Shown: piece after piece, positions 33,359 to 42,038 of the stretch
Position numbering within the stretch: position 1 is the stretch's first letter
Layout: every line of letters begins with the position of its first letter
From: DASUPK01 sp963819715
GTDB lineage: Bacteria > Actinomycetota > Thermoleophilia > Solirubrobacterales > 70-9
Length of the DNA: 64,000 nt
Assembly: GCA_963819715.1 (NCBI GenBank)
Contig: CAWFXE010000006.1
Coordinates: 682,001 to 746,000 of the forward strand
Direction of reading: 5' to 3'
Translations under genes and position numbers: made by a program
Notes under the pieces: generated by a model
What the model was told of the DNA's origin: nothing
Database searches by the model: none
The model's input: only the letters and a program-made list of their open reading frames with translations

Positions 33359-34867
33359 ATGGACGACTGGCTCGACCCATGTCTGGATGCGGAGGAGATG
33401 CGCGCCACCGACGGGTGGGCGATCAAGGATCAGGGCGTCCCCTCCCTGGATCTGATGGAGACCGCCGGGCGCGCGGTGGCCGAGGCCGCTGCGCAGGTTG
33501 CGACCTCACCCGTCGCAGCGATCCTCTGCGGCAAGGGCAACAACGGTGGCGATGGGCTGGTCGCCGCGCGAGCGCTGCGGGAGACCGGATTCGAGGTTGA
33601 TGTGCTGCTGCTCGCCCCGCCGGACGAGCTCTCTGGCGACGCTCAGGCGAACGCCCGCCGGTTCGAGGGCGCGCGGCGGGTCGACCCGGAGGACCTGACC
33701 GGGGCGATGGGTGGCGCGGGGGTCGTCGTCGACGCTGTCTTCGGCACCGGCTTCGCCGGCACGCCGCGCGGGCCTGCCGTCCCGGCGATCGAGGCGATGA
33801 ACCAGGTCGGTGCGCCGGTTGTGGCGACGGACATCGCCTCCGGCGTCAACGCCTCCACGGGCGAAGTGGAGGGGGCAGCCGTTGCCGCCGACCTCACCGT
33901 GACCTTCCACGCGCCGAAGCTCGGTCACTGGGTCGCACCCGGTAAGGAGCACACAGGCGAGCTCCGGGTCGTGCCGATCGGCATCCCGGACGGCGCGCCG
34001 GTTGAGCCGAAGGCCGGCCTGATCACCCCTCGGTTGCTCGACCTGACGCCGAAGCGTGCGTCCGGCTCGACCAAGTTCAGCTCCGGCGATGTCCTGATCG
34101 TCGGCGGGTCAAGGGGGCTGACCGGCGCCGTCACCATGGCGGCGCTCGCCTCGATCCGCACCGGGGCGGGCTACGCGACCGTGGCTGTGCCCGCCGATCT
34201 CGAGCACATCTTCGAGATCAAGCTGACCGAGGTGATGTCGATCGGCTGCGCGAGCCGCGACGGAAGGCTGCGGCCGGCCGCGTCGGAGCAGATCCTCGGC
34301 GCCGCCGAGCGCGCCGCCTGCGTCGTCCTCGGCTCCGGGATGGGCCGCGAGCCGGGCACGCAGAGGCTCATCCAGGAGCTCACCGAGAGGATCGAGGCGC
34401 CCCTCGTCATCGACGCCGATGGCCTCAACGCCCATGTGGGAAAGCTCGACAAGCTCGCCACGCGCAGGGCGCCCCTCGTCCTCACCCCTCACGCCGGCGA
34501 GATGGGCCGCCTGCTGGAGCGGGACTCCAAGGAGGTCGGGGCGAAGCGAATAGAGAGCGCGCGCGAAGCCGCGGCCCGCAGCGGCGGCATCGTCCTGCTG
34601 AAGGGCGACGATACGATCGTCACCGACGGCGACCGGCTGGCGGTGAACACCGTCTCGAGCCCCCAGCTGGCGACGGCTGGGACTGGCGACGTGCTCTCGG
34701 GCATGATCGCCGCGCTGATCGCGCGGGGGACGGAGCCCTTCGCCGGCACCTGCGCCGCCGTTGTCGCGCACTCGCGGGCCGGGCGGGCCGCGGGTGACCG
34801 GGTCGGCCACGACTCGGTGATCGCCGGCGACGTCATCGAGTCGATCCCCGCGGGGCTGGCCCGCTGA
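33359..34867 (+). CDS. nnr: Bifunctional NAD(P)H-hydrate epimerase / ADP-dependent NAD(P)H-hydrate dehydratase
   Basis: 502 residues from the ATG at 33359. It repairs hydrated NAD(P)HX. The N-terminal YjeF_N epimerase domain begins CLDAEEMRATDGWAIKDQGVPSLDLMETAGRAV, with CGKGNNGGDGLVAARAL and VDAVFGTGFAGTPRG; the C-terminal ribokinase-like dehydratase has GDVLIVGGSRGLTGAVTMAA, VLTPHAGEMGRLL and the catalytic loop ATAGTGDVLSGMIAAL. alr starts 26 bp downstream. The nnr-alr order is common in this phylum. Confidence 0.95.
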   Translation: MDDWLDPCLDAEEMRATDGWAIKDQGVPSLDLMETAGRAVAEAAAQVATSPVAAILCGKGNNGGDGLVAARALRETGFEVDVLLLAPPDELSGDAQANARRFEGARRVDPEDLTGAMGGAGVVVDAVFGTGFAGTPRGPAVPAIEAMNQVGAPVVATDIASGVNASTGEVEGAAVAADLTVTFHAPKLGHWVAPGKEHTGELRVVPIGIPDGAPVEPKAGLITPRLLDLTPKRASGSTKFSSGDVLIVGGSRGLTGAVTMAALASIRTGAGYATVAVPADLEHIFEIKLTEVMSIGCASRDGRLRPAASEQILGAAERAACVVLGSGMGREPGTQRLIQELTERIEAPLVIDADGLNAHVGKLDKLATRRAPLVLTPHAGEMGRLLERDSKEVGAKRIESAREAAARSGGIVLLKGDDTIVTDGDRLAVNTVSSPQLATAGTGDVLSGMIAALIARGTEPFAGTCAAVVAHSRAGRAAGDRVGHDSVIAGDVIESIPAGLAR

Positions 34868-34893
34868 GCGCGCCGGAGTCGACAGGGAGGGCC

Positions 34894-35994
34894 GTGGCGA
34901 CGATCGACGTCGGCGCGATCGAGCGGAACTGCCGGAAGCTGAAGGAGCGGGTCGGCGACGAGGTGGAGCTCTGCGCCGTGGTCAAGGCGAACGGCTACGG
35001 GCACGGCGCGGCCGTCTCCGCGGCGGCTGCGCTGCGCGGCGGGGCCGGCCGGCTCGCGGTCGCAGCCGCCGCCGAGGCCGAGGAGCTGCGACTCCATTTC
35101 CCGGACGCGGCGATCTTCGTCATGGGCGCCCTCACCGAGGAGGAGCTTCGGACCGCCCTCGCCGCGCGAGCCGAGGTTGCCGTCTGGCGCGAGGGGTTCC
35201 GGGATGCCTGCTCCCGGATGGCGGCCGAGCTCGGCCACATGGCGCGGGTGCACGTCAAGCTCGACAGCGGCATGGGCCGGCTGGGCGAGCGCGATCCCGA
35301 TCGGCTGATCGAGCTCGCCCGCGCCTGCGTGGATGACCAGCGGCTCGACGTTGCCGGCGTGTGGACTCATTTCGCCACGGCGGACGAGGAGGGCGACGAC
35401 TACATGGCCGAGCAGCTGGCGTCCTTCGCCCCTGTGGCCGATGCGGTCCGTCAGCTCGCTCCGGACTGCATGGTGCATGCCGCCAACAGCGCGGCGACCC
35501 TGCGCGACCCGGCGACGCATTTCGACATGGTCCGCTGCGGGATCGCGGTCTACGGGCTGGATCCGTTCGGCCGCGACCCGGGCGAGCGGGACCTCGAGCC
35601 GGCTCTCGAGCTGCACTCCTACGTCGCCGATGTCAAGCGCTTCGTAGCCGGCGCGAGCGCCGGCTACGGGCGGACCTGGCGGGCGGCAGAGGACACCTGG
35701 GTCGGCGTCCTGCCCATCGGCTACGGGGACGGTGTGCGCCGGGGGCTGTCGAACAACGCTGAGGTCCTCGTCGACGGCCGGCGCTATCCGCTCGTCGGCA
35801 CGGTCTCGATGGACAACATCACGATCGATCTCGGGTCGGAGACGGCCGTCGAGGCGGGTGCGCCAGCCGTGCTGATCGGCCGGCAGGGATCCGAGCGGAT
35901 CCTGACGGAGGAGGTCGCGACGCGCCTGGAGACGATCAACTACGAGGTCACCTGCGGGATCTCGCAACGGGTGCCGCGGGAGGTGATCGAGTGA
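34894..35994 (+). CDS. alr: Alanine racemase
   Basis: 366 residues from the GTG at 34894, with GGGAGG 5 nt before. PLP enzyme that makes D-alanine for peptidoglycan. The PLP lysine is in CAVVKANGYGHGA (about residue 35), and the catalytic Tyr is in the C-terminal beta domain (ASAGYGRTW); VGVLPIGYGDGVRRGLSN and GTVSMDNITIDLG are standard. The N-terminus is short but complete (VATIDVGAIERNC). Its stop overlaps the CCA gene start by 4 bp. Confidence 0.95.
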   Translation: MATIDVGAIERNCRKLKERVGDEVELCAVVKANGYGHGAAVSAAAALRGGAGRLAVAAAAEAEELRLHFPDAAIFVMGALTEEELRTALAARAEVAVWREGFRDACSRMAAELGHMARVHVKLDSGMGRLGERDPDRLIELARACVDDQRLDVAGVWTHFATADEEGDDYMAEQLASFAPVADAVRQLAPDCMVHAANSAATLRDPATHFDMVRCGIAVYGLDPFGRDPGERDLEPALELHSYVADVKRFVAGASAGYGRTWRAAEDTWVGVLPIGYGDGVRRGLSNNAEVLVDGRRYPLVGTVSMDNITIDLGSETAVEAGAPAVLIGRQGSERILTEEVATRLETINYEVTCGISQRVPREVIE

Positions 35995-37421
35995 GCCCGC
36001 GGCTGGAGGATGCGCTCGCCGCCGCTCCCTCGATCGCAGCCGCCCGGACGGCGCTCGAGGAGCATCGTGGCACGGTCTGGATCGTCGGCGGTGCGATCCG
36101 CGATGCCGTGTTGGGGGAGCGGGTCGCCGATGTCGACCTGGCCGTGCCTCGCGGCGAAGAGGAGAGTGCCGCGCGAGCGATAGCCCGGGTGGCCGGTGGC
36201 TCGGCCTTCACCCTCTCCGAGGAGCACGCGACCTGGCGAGCCATGGCGCCCACGGACGGCTGGCACGTGGACGTCGCCGGCCTGCGGGCGGAGGCCATCG
36301 AGGACGACCTGCGCGCCCGCGACTTCACCGCCAACGCGATCGCCATGCCGCTGGGCGGAGGGGAGCCGATCGACCCGACCGGTGGCATCGCCGACGCCGA
36401 AGCGCGCGTCCTGCGCGTGGCGTCCGAACACGCCTTCGAGGACGACCCCCTTCGGCTGCTGCGCGCCGTTCGCCTCGCCACGGGCCTGGCGCTGGAGCTC
36501 GACGCGAACACGGTCGAACTCGCCCGCGGCCACGCCTCGCACGCCGCCGATCCCGCGGGCGAGCGCCAGTTCGCCGAGCTTCGCGGCATCGTCGCGGGAC
36601 GCGATCCGCTCAGGGGAATGAGACTGCTGCAGGAGCTCGGCCTGCTGGCGGTGGTGCTGCCGGAGCTGGAGACCCTGCGGGGGGTAGTTCAGAACCCGAA
36701 TCACCACCTAGACGTGTTCGGTCACACCCTCGCGGTGCTGGAGGAGTGGCTCGGCATCGAGGCCGATCTGCCCGGCTTCGCCGGCGATCTCACCGACGAG
36801 GTCGAGGAGTTCCTGGCTGAGCCGCTCGGGGACGAGCTCACGCGGCAGGGGGCCCTCCGCTTCGGCGCTCTCTTTCACGATCTCGGCAAGCCCGACACGC
36901 GCGCGGAGGGAGCCGGGTACGTCACCTTCATCGGCCACGACGAGGTGGGGGCCAGGATCATCGCCTCGATCTGCCGGCGGTTGCGGACGAGCCGCGCGCT
37001 GAGCGGTCACCTCCAGGGACTCGCCCTCCATCATCTCCGCCTGGGGTTCCTGATCCACCAGCGGCCGCTGTCGCGGCGGGCGGTGTACGACTACCTCGTC
37101 GCCACCGAGCCCGTATCCGCGGACGTCACCCTGCTCACCGTGGCCGACCGTCTGGCCGCCCGCGGAGAGGGTCCGCTGGCGAGCGAGGAGATGGTCAACG
37201 CGCATCTGGACCTCGCCCGGGAGATGTTGAAGGACGCTCTCGCCTGGCATCGCGAGGGTTCGCCACGCGCGCCGGTCTCCGGCGACGAGCTGGCGGACGA
37301 GCTCGGGCTCTCTCCCGGACCCGAGATGGGCAGGCTGCTCGAGGAGCTTCGCGCGGAGGCCTTCACGGGCGAGATCACCAGCCGCACGCAGGCGATCGAG
37401 CGCGCCCGCCAGCTGCGCTAG
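35991..37421 (+). CDS. cca: CCA tRNA nucleotidyltransferase (class II) with HD domain
   Basis: 476 residues from a GTG in a GTGA overlap with alr. The nucleotidyltransferase head is VWIVGGAIRDAVLGERVADVDLAV (GG...DxD), with LRARDFTANAIAM and AFEDDPLRLLRAVRLATGL for tRNA/nucleotide binding. An HD phosphohydrolase domain follows (RFGALFHDLGKPDT, with TFIGHDEVGARI), as in actinobacterial CCA enzymes that also act on tRNA 2',3'-cyclic phosphates. Adding versus poly(A) activity cannot be separated by eye. Confidence 0.93.
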   Translation: MSPRLEDALAAAPSIAAARTALEEHRGTVWIVGGAIRDAVLGERVADVDLAVPRGEEESAARAIARVAGGSAFTLSEEHATWRAMAPTDGWHVDVAGLRAEAIEDDLRARDFTANAIAMPLGGGEPIDPTGGIADAEARVLRVASEHAFEDDPLRLLRAVRLATGLALELDANTVELARGHASHAADPAGERQFAELRGIVAGRDPLRGMRLLQELGLLAVVLPELETLRGVVQNPNHHLDVFGHTLAVLEEWLGIEADLPGFAGDLTDEVEEFLAEPLGDELTRQGALRFGALFHDLGKPDTRAEGAGYVTFIGHDEVGARIIASICRRLRTSRALSGHLQGLALHHLRLGFLIHQRPLSRRAVYDYLVATEPVSADVTLLTVADRLAARGEGPLASEEMVNAHLDLAREMLKDALAWHREGSPRAPVSGDELADELGLSPGPEMGRLLEELRAEAFTGEITSRTQAIERARQLR

Positions 37422-37423
37422 CT

Positions 37424-37435
37424 GGACGATCGTCC
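37424..37435. other. 12-bp perfect palindrome GGACGATCGTCC
   Basis: The palindrome lies 3 bp after the cca stop in the ~100-bp gap before a secreted-protein gene. It could be an operator for a dimeric regulator. The rest of the gap holds a small hairpin (CCCTG/CAGGG) and a purine-rich ribosome-binding region. Confidence 0.3.
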
Positions 37436-37524
37436 GGGGACGAAAATTGCCCGTATCCCGGTTTGAACCCCTGTCGCTGGCCAGGGTGAGAAGCCGAATA
37501 GCTAGGAAGGGAGCTGCGCAAGGG

Positions 37525-37995
37525 ATGAAGAAGCTGATCAGCGCCTGCGCCGTCTGCGCGGTGGCGGTTGGAGTGGTCGCCGCCCCGAGCGCGCTCGGCG
37601 TAAAGAGCGCCAAGCAGGTGGCGACGTCGGCCACCCTCAGCGTCACGCCGACGACGGCCACCACCGGCGCCGCCGTCAAGGCGAGCGGCACCGTGTCGAG
37701 CAACAGCAGCTGCAAGAAGAACCGCACGGTCGAGCTGGCGTGGGTGGACTCCGCCAGCGCCGAGACGCCCGCGGGGACCGCGACGACCAAGGGTGGGAGC
37801 GGCAAGTACGACGCCGACCTGACGGCGCCCGCCACGGCCGGGACCTACACCCTGAAGGCGACGGTCACCGGGCCGGTCACCCGCAAGGTGGGGAGCAAGA
37901 AGAAGGGCCAGAAGACGAAGAAGGGCCGGAAGTTCAGCTGCCTGGCTTCGTCACCGGCCAGCAGCTCGCCGGTGACGGTCACCGCCGCTGTCTAG
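37525..37995 (+). CDS. Secreted Ig-like-fold hypothetical protein
   Basis: 156 residues from the ATG at 37525; an upstream frame extension is not supported. The signal peptide LISACAVCAVAVGVVAAPSALG is followed by a Thr/Ser/Val-rich beta domain (SATLSVTPTTATTGAAVKASGTVSS, then TAPATAGTYTLKATVTGP), the look of a bacterial Ig-like/adhesin module. A Lys-rich patch (GSKKKGQKTKKGRK) interrupts the last strands. It has two Cys (SSCKKN and FSCLA) that could form a disulfide. No family is recognised. Confidence 0.75.
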   Translation: MKKLISACAVCAVAVGVVAAPSALGVKSAKQVATSATLSVTPTTATTGAAVKASGTVSSNSSCKKNRTVELAWVDSASAETPAGTATTKGGSGKYDADLTAPATAGTYTLKATVTGPVTRKVGSKKKGQKTKKGRKFSCLASSPASSSPVTVTAAV

Positions 37996-38023
37996 GCGTC
38001 AGGAAGCGGCATCCAAGTGCCAC

Positions 38024-38059
38024 GAGCGGCCCGCCTCCCCTGGCGGGCCGCTCTCTTTT
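38024..38059 (+). terminator. Intrinsic terminator after the secreted Ig-like gene
   Basis: A 12-bp perfect stem (GAGCGGCCCGCC/GGCGGGCCGCTC) with loop TCCCCT is followed by TCTTTT. The HIT gene's own -10 box begins 5 bp later. Confidence 0.85.
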
Positions 38060-38064
38060 GTGGA

Positions 38065-38070
38065 TAGCCT
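38065..38070 (+). promoter_or_regulatory. -10 box (TAGCCT) of the HIT gene
   Basis: TAGCCT ends 9 nt before the ATG at 38079, between a strong terminator and the gene, so a near-leaderless promoter is well supported by context. Confidence 0.55.
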
Positions 38071-38078
38071 CCTCCCGC

Positions 38079-38495
38079 ATGGCCGAGGACTGCCTCTTCT
38101 GCGGCATCGTCGACGGGTCGATACCGAGCGAGACAATCGACTCCGATGAGCGCACGGTCGCCTTCATGGACATCAATCCGGCGACGAAGGGTCATGCCCT
38201 CGTCGTGCCGAGGGCTCACTCGGCCGACCTGCTCGAGATCTCCGACGAAGACCTGACGGCGACGACCCTGGCCGCCCGCCGCCTCGCCGCCCGCATGAAG
38301 GACGTCCTCGGCGCGGACGGCGTCAACCTGATCAACGCCTGCGGTGCCGCCGCCTGGCAGACCGTGTTCCATTTCCACATCCACGTCGTGCCCCGCTACG
38401 AGGACGATCCGCTGAAGCTTCCGTGGATCCCGGAACCCGGGAATTCCGATGAGATCGCGGCGACCGCCGCCAAACTGCGAGGAGACGATGGCTGA
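38079..38495 (+). CDS. HIT family nucleotide hydrolase/transferase
   Basis: 138 residues. The N-terminal CLFCGIVDGSIPSETI (CxxC half of a zinc site), IDSDERTVAFMDINPATKGHALVVPRAHSADL, and the active-site triad FHFHIHVVPRY (HxHxHxx with catalytic middle His) define the HINT/Fhit-like superfamily, which cleaves nucleoside phosphoramidates or dinucleoside polyphosphates. The stop overlaps the next gene by 8 bp. Confidence 0.93.
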   Translation: MAEDCLFCGIVDGSIPSETIDSDERTVAFMDINPATKGHALVVPRAHSADLLEISDEDLTATTLAARRLAARMKDVLGADGVNLINACGAAAWQTVFHFHIHVVPRYEDDPLKLPWIPEPGNSDEIAATAAKLRGDDG

Positions 38496-39279
38496 GACGA
38501 GCACCGCCCCAATCACCCTTGAGCGCGACGGCAATGTCGCTTCGATCGTGCTCTCCAACCCGCCGCTGAATCTGTTCGGCGACGACGCCTGGGGGGCGTT
38601 CGTCGACTGCATCGAGGAGGTCGAGGGCTCCGAAGCGCGCGCACTGGTCTGGCGCGCCGAGGGCGACATCTTCACCGGCGGCGTCGACGTTCACAGTTTC
38701 CAGCGGGTGGTGGAGGAGGGCGACGCCTCCGACTCCTTCGGCTCGTTGATCCCGGTCGTCCGCAGGCTCGAGGAGCTTCCGATCCCGACGCTGGCGCTCG
38801 TCCACGGCCTCTGCCTGACCGCCGGGCTGGAGATCTCGCTGGGGTGCGACATGCTCTGGGCGACCGAGTCGGCGCGCTTCGGGCTGGTCGAGGCGGTCGT
38901 CGGCCTGACGCCCGGCGCGGGCGGCACCCAGCGGATGGCCGAGCGGGCCGGTCCGGCGCGGGCGGCGGAGTTCGTGATGAGCGGCGGCCTCTACGACGCA
39001 GCCACGCTCGAGCGCTGGAACGTCGTCAACCGCGTCGTGCCCGACGACCAGCTGCTGGAGAAGGGCATGAAGTTCGCGCACAGGCTGGCCGACGGCCCGA
39101 CGGTCGCGCACGGCGCCACGAAGAAGATCATCCGCGGCTACCGAGCCGGAGGCGTGAACCAGGCCGACGAGGTCACGCCCGGCGTCTTCGCGGACCTGTT
39201 CGCGTCGGAGGACCTGAAGAACGCCGTGGCCAGCTTCCTCAAGGACGGGCCCGGCAACGCGACGTTCGAGGGGAAGTAA
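38488..39279 (+). CDS. Enoyl-CoA hydratase/isomerase (crotonase) family protein
   Basis: 263 residues from the ATG at 38488 behind GAGGAG, inside the end of the HIT gene. Crotonase fold: VASIVLSNPPLNLFG near the start, the oxyanion segment LVWRAEGDIFTGGVDVHSF, LALVHGLCLTAGLEISLGCDMLWA, and FGLVEAVVGLTPGAGGTQRMAERAG carrying a Glu at the usual catalytic position. The precise acyl-CoA reaction is unknown; no beta-oxidation genes are adjacent. Confidence 0.9.
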   Translation: MAETSTAPITLERDGNVASIVLSNPPLNLFGDDAWGAFVDCIEEVEGSEARALVWRAEGDIFTGGVDVHSFQRVVEEGDASDSFGSLIPVVRRLEELPIPTLALVHGLCLTAGLEISLGCDMLWATESARFGLVEAVVGLTPGAGGTQRMAERAGPARAAEFVMSGGLYDAATLERWNVVNRVVPDDQLLEKGMKFAHRLADGPTVAHGATKKIIRGYRAGGVNQADEVTPGVFADLFASEDLKNAVASFLKDGPGNATFEGK

Positions 39280-39289
39280 CCGCACCCGC

Positions 39290-39295
39290 TACCCT
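39290..39295 (+). promoter_or_regulatory. -10 box (TACCCT) of infA
   Basis: TACCCT ends 13 nt before the ATG at 39308; the expected leader is about 6 nt without a Shine-Dalgarno. The same hexamer precedes glmS and the LysM gene. Confidence 0.5.
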
Positions 39296-39307
39296 GCCCG
39301 GTCGCAT

Positions 39308-39526
39308 ATGGCGAAGGAAGAGAAGATCGAGATGGAGGGCGAGATCACCGAGGCGCTGCCCAACACGATGTTCCGCGTCAAGCTGGACAACGACCACGAG
39401 GTCCTCGGCCACATCTCGGGCAAGATGCGCCGCCACTACATCCGCATCCTCCCCGGGGATCGGGTGAAGATCGAGCTCTCCCCCTACGACCTGGACCGGG
39501 GCCGGATCACCTATCGCTACAAGTAG
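39308..39526 (+). CDS. infA: Translation initiation factor IF-1
   Basis: 72 residues, standard length, a single OB fold: EKIEMEGEITEALPNTMFRVKLDNDHEVLGHISGKMRRHYIRILPGDRVKIELSPYDLDRGRITYRYK-like throughout. It blocks the ribosomal A site during initiation. It is isolated from the usual rpmJ-rpsM neighbours, which are not in this window. Confidence 0.97.
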   Translation: MAKEEKIEMEGEITEALPNTMFRVKLDNDHEVLGHISGKMRRHYIRILPGDRVKIELSPYDLDRGRITYRYK

Positions 39527-39535
39527 GTTCGGCGT

Positions 39536-39541
39536 TACGCT
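39536..39541 (+). promoter_or_regulatory. -10 box (TACGCT) of the secreted Lys-rich protein gene
   Basis: TACGCT is 31 nt before the ATG at 39572, with GGAGGAGAG in between: a conventional leadered promoter, unlike the leaderless ones. Confidence 0.35.
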
Positions 39542-39571
39542 TGCCCTCCACTCAACCGGAGGAGGAGAGAG

Positions 39572-39997
39572 ATGAGGGCGGGAAGGTTGATTGCTGTGCT
39601 CGCGGTCGCGGTACTCGGGCTTGGCCTCTTCAGCGCTGCGGCGACGGCGGGCAGCGGCAAGAAGAAGAAGAAGGGCACGAAGGTCATCTACTTCAGCGGC
39701 AGCCCGAAGTTCAACGGCAGCGGCAAGGTGACCGTCAAGGGATCGCTCAACACAGTCAAGGCATGTCGGATCTCGCGCGGGATTCGTCTCCAGGTGCTCG
39801 ACTCGACGGCGACGGTGATCGCGACGCTCAACGGCTCGAGCACCGACGCGAACGGCAACTTCTCGATCTCGGGCAACCCGCCGAACGCGCTGCCCGCGGG
39901 CATCAACACGGTGCGCGTCAAGGCGCTGAAGGAGACAGCCGGCAAGTTCGTCTGCAAGGCGGGCGCCTCTACGCCCGTTGCCATTCCGGCGAAGTAG
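39572..39997 (+). CDS. Small secreted beta-rich hypothetical protein
   Basis: 141 residues with a GGAGGAGAG ribosome-binding site. The signal peptide LIAVLAVAVLGLGLFSAAATAG is followed at once by a basic patch (GSGKKKKKGTK) and then beta-strand-rich sequence (FNGSGKVTVKGSLNTVKACRISRG, GNFSISGNPPNALPAGINTVRVKAL). Two Cys (VKACR, KFVCKAG) may form a disulfide. It resembles carboxypeptidase-regulatory/Ig-like modules but no family is assigned. Confidence 0.75.
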   Translation: MRAGRLIAVLAVAVLGLGLFSAAATAGSGKKKKKGTKVIYFSGSPKFNGSGKVTVKGSLNTVKACRISRGIRLQVLDSTATVIATLNGSSTDANGNFSISGNPPNALPAGINTVRVKALKETAGKFVCKAGASTPVAIPAK

Positions 39998-40014
39998 CCG
40001 GCGAGAGGGCGCTT

Positions 40015-41268
40015 CTAGAGATAGGACCCGGCGGCGGCCGGGTCTGGTTCCGCGAGCTCTGCAATCAGAGATGACCAGCCGAACTCCTCGGCGCCGAGGC
40101 CCTCACCCGAATACGGCTCATAGAACTCGCGCAGGCGCTGGCTCGCCACCGCCTCGCTGAGCCGCCCCGCCATCTCCCGCGCCTCGGTTTCGTAGCCGAG
40201 CCGGAGCAGCCCGATCCAGAGGAGCCAGGCCGAGTTGATCCAGGTCGGCCCACGCCAGTAGAGCCGGCGCAAGGGGCCCGTCCACCTGCGGGGTTCGAAA
40301 GTCGGCTCCTCCGCGGAGACGGAGGTCGGTGGAAAGGGGAGCCAGTACCTGCGCGGGTCCAGCAGGTGCTCTTCGACCAGCCGACGTCCGATCTCCTCGG
40401 GTAAGTCCGGAAGCGCGAGGGGCGCCAGCGCGGACCAGGTCGAGGTGCGGAGGCGGCGGTCGCCGTCTCCCACGGGATCGGTTCTGTCCTCATGGGCCAG
40501 CTCGCCGCGCGCGACGTCGAGGAAGAGGCCGCGCTTCTCGTCCCAGAGCCTGTCGACGATCCGCGGAGTGACGGAGGGCTGGCCCGCGGAGATCCGCGCC
40601 AGGCACCAGAGGACGTTGGTGACGACCTCGCAGAGGACCGGTCCGCCCGCGTCAAGGATGCGGCGGGCGCCCCAGTCGCGGCGGCGGTTCCGCGCGATCA
40701 GGAACGGGAAGAGGGGCCGGGCGTGGGCGCGCAGCCCCCAGATCGCGTCGAACTTGGGTGAGGAGTCGAGCCCCGACTCGTCGGGCTGGACTATCCAGAG
40801 CAGCCCGTCGCCGTCCAGGTCGCGGTTGTCGTCGAGCCAGCCGTGGTGAGCGGCGATGCGCGGCTCGGCGGCAGGATCGCCGACGGCGATCCGCCAGGCC
40901 CAGGCGAGTAGCGGCGGCTGGATGGTGGACGTGTTGGCCGCCCTCTTGGAGGTGACGTTGTAGGTCCAGCGCCGCTGCCAGTCGACGTGGCCGTGCCAGA
41001 AGATCGTGTGGCCGATGAAGCCGTCGTCCGCGCCGCCGTTCAGGAGGCTGCGGAGCTCGCTCTCGGCCCGGGCGGGATCGAAGCGCCGCCAGACGATCGC
41101 GTGAAAACACGAGTCCCAGTACCACTGCCACGGGTAGTGGCCGGGGCTCGGGCGGGAGTATCCGTAGTGGACGCCGTCGCGCTCTCCCTCGATCCAGCTG
41201 CCGCGCAGGGTCTCCTCGGCGATGCCGAGGACCTGACCCCGCTCCTCCGAGGGGAGGGCGGTCTCCAT
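40015..41268 (-). CDS. Glycoside hydrolase, MGH1/GH63-like (alpha/alpha)6 barrel
   Basis: 417 residues from the ATG at 41268 (TAATG overlap with the upstream permease). Motifs: HYPWQWYWDSCFHAIVWRRFDPARAESELRSLL near the N-terminus, with the Trp-Asp pair typical of the MGH1-like/GH63 clan; TSTIQPPLLAWAWRI; LWIVQPDESGLDSSPKFD; and RLYWRGPTWINSAWLLWIGLLRLGY, with an acidic/aromatic active site. Substrates of relatives include mannosylglycerate, glucosylglycerate and alpha-glucan branch points. There is no signal peptide, so it acts in the cytoplasm. It is last in a seven-gene operon. Confidence 0.82.
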   Translation of the reverse strand: METALPSEERGQVLGIAEETLRGSWIEGERDGVHYGYSRPSPGHYPWQWYWDSCFHAIVWRRFDPARAESELRSLLNGGADDGFIGHTIFWHGHVDWQRRWTYNVTSKRAANTSTIQPPLLAWAWRIAVGDPAAEPRIAAHHGWLDDNRDLDGDGLLWIVQPDESGLDSSPKFDAIWGLRAHARPLFPFLIARNRRRDWGARRILDAGGPVLCEVVTNVLWCLARISAGQPSVTPRIVDRLWDEKRGLFLDVARGELAHEDRTDPVGDGDRRLRTSTWSALAPLALPDLPEEIGRRLVEEHLLDPRRYWLPFPPTSVSAEEPTFEPRRWTGPLRRLYWRGPTWINSAWLLWIGLLRLGYETEAREMAGRLSEAVASQRLREFYEPYSGEGLGAEEFGWSSLIAELAEPDPAAAGSYL

Positions 41269-42038
41269 TACGCCGTCATCCGGCGCATCCCACGGAGGGC
41301 GAAGAAGCTGAGGATCGCCGCGAGCCCGAATAGCGCCAGATATCCGGGCCAGGTGTCGCTCCAGGTGACTGATCCGACGAAGCCCTGGCGGGCCGCCTCG
41401 ACGACCTGGGTCACCGGGTTGATGCGGGCCACGGTCTGGAGCCATCCGGTGAGCAGTGCCAGAGGCGCGTAGGCCGTCGTCAGCAGGACGGCGAGGAACA
41501 TCCCGACCTGCATGACGGGCGCCGCCGACTGGGTCTTGAAGCGGAAGGCGAGCGAGGTGCCCCAGGTGGCCGCGACCACGGCCATTCCCATCACGAGAGT
41601 GAGCGCGATCAGCAGGCCGAGAAGGCCCGGCCAGTGGGCCCCCACCGCCAGCGCGACCACCAGCAGGCACGTCGCGGGCAGCAGTGACCGCAGGCTCGCG
41701 GAGAGGACCAGGCCGGCCAGGAGGACCGGGCGCGGAGCCGGAGAGGCGAGCAGGCGGTCGAACCAGCCCTGCTCGATGTCCCGGGCCAGGTTGACGCCGG
41801 TCGCGGCGCCGGTGAAGGCCGCGCCCTGCAGGAGGCTCACCGGGATCAGGAAGCTCTGGTAGCTGCTCGTCGTGAAGCCGGGGAGCAGAGTCAGGCTGCC
41901 GAAGACGCTCGTCAGGCCCAGGAAGAAGATCGTCGGGGCGAGGACGCCGGGGATCGCGGCGCCGGGCACTCGCGTGATCTCGTTCAGCGCGCGCCGGACA
42001 AGTGCCTTGATCGTCGCGATGTCGCCCTGCAGGCTCAC
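41268..42038 (-). CDS. ABC-2 type exporter permease (second)
   Basis: 256 residues from the GTG at 42038 (GTGA overlap). A cytoplasmic N-terminus (LQGDIATIKALVRRALNEITRVPGA) precedes about six membrane helices; the segment NLARDIEQGWFDRLLASPAPRPVLLAG is the conserved ABC-2 coupling-helix region, and GWLQTVARINPVTQVVEAARQGF is the late conserved loop. It forms a heterodimer with the adjacent permease. Confidence 0.9.
   Translation of the reverse strand: MSLQGDIATIKALVRRALNEITRVPGAAIPGVLAPTIFFLGLTSVFGSLTLLPGFTTSSYQSFLIPVSLLQGAAFTGAATGVNLARDIEQGWFDRLLASPAPRPVLLAGLVLSASLRSLLPATCLLVVALAVGAHWPGLLGLLIALTLVMGMAVVAATWGTSLAFRFKTQSAAPVMQVGMFLAVLLTTAYAPLALLTGWLQTVARINPVTQVVEAARQGFVGSVTWSDTWPGYLALFGLAAILSFFALRGMRRMTA

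Noticed and set aside
37436..37524. A second c-di-AMP riboswitch before the secreted Ig-like gene
   Set aside because: Only short fragments resemble the consensus; the GGACCCA and CAGCTAAC cores are missing and the space is too short.
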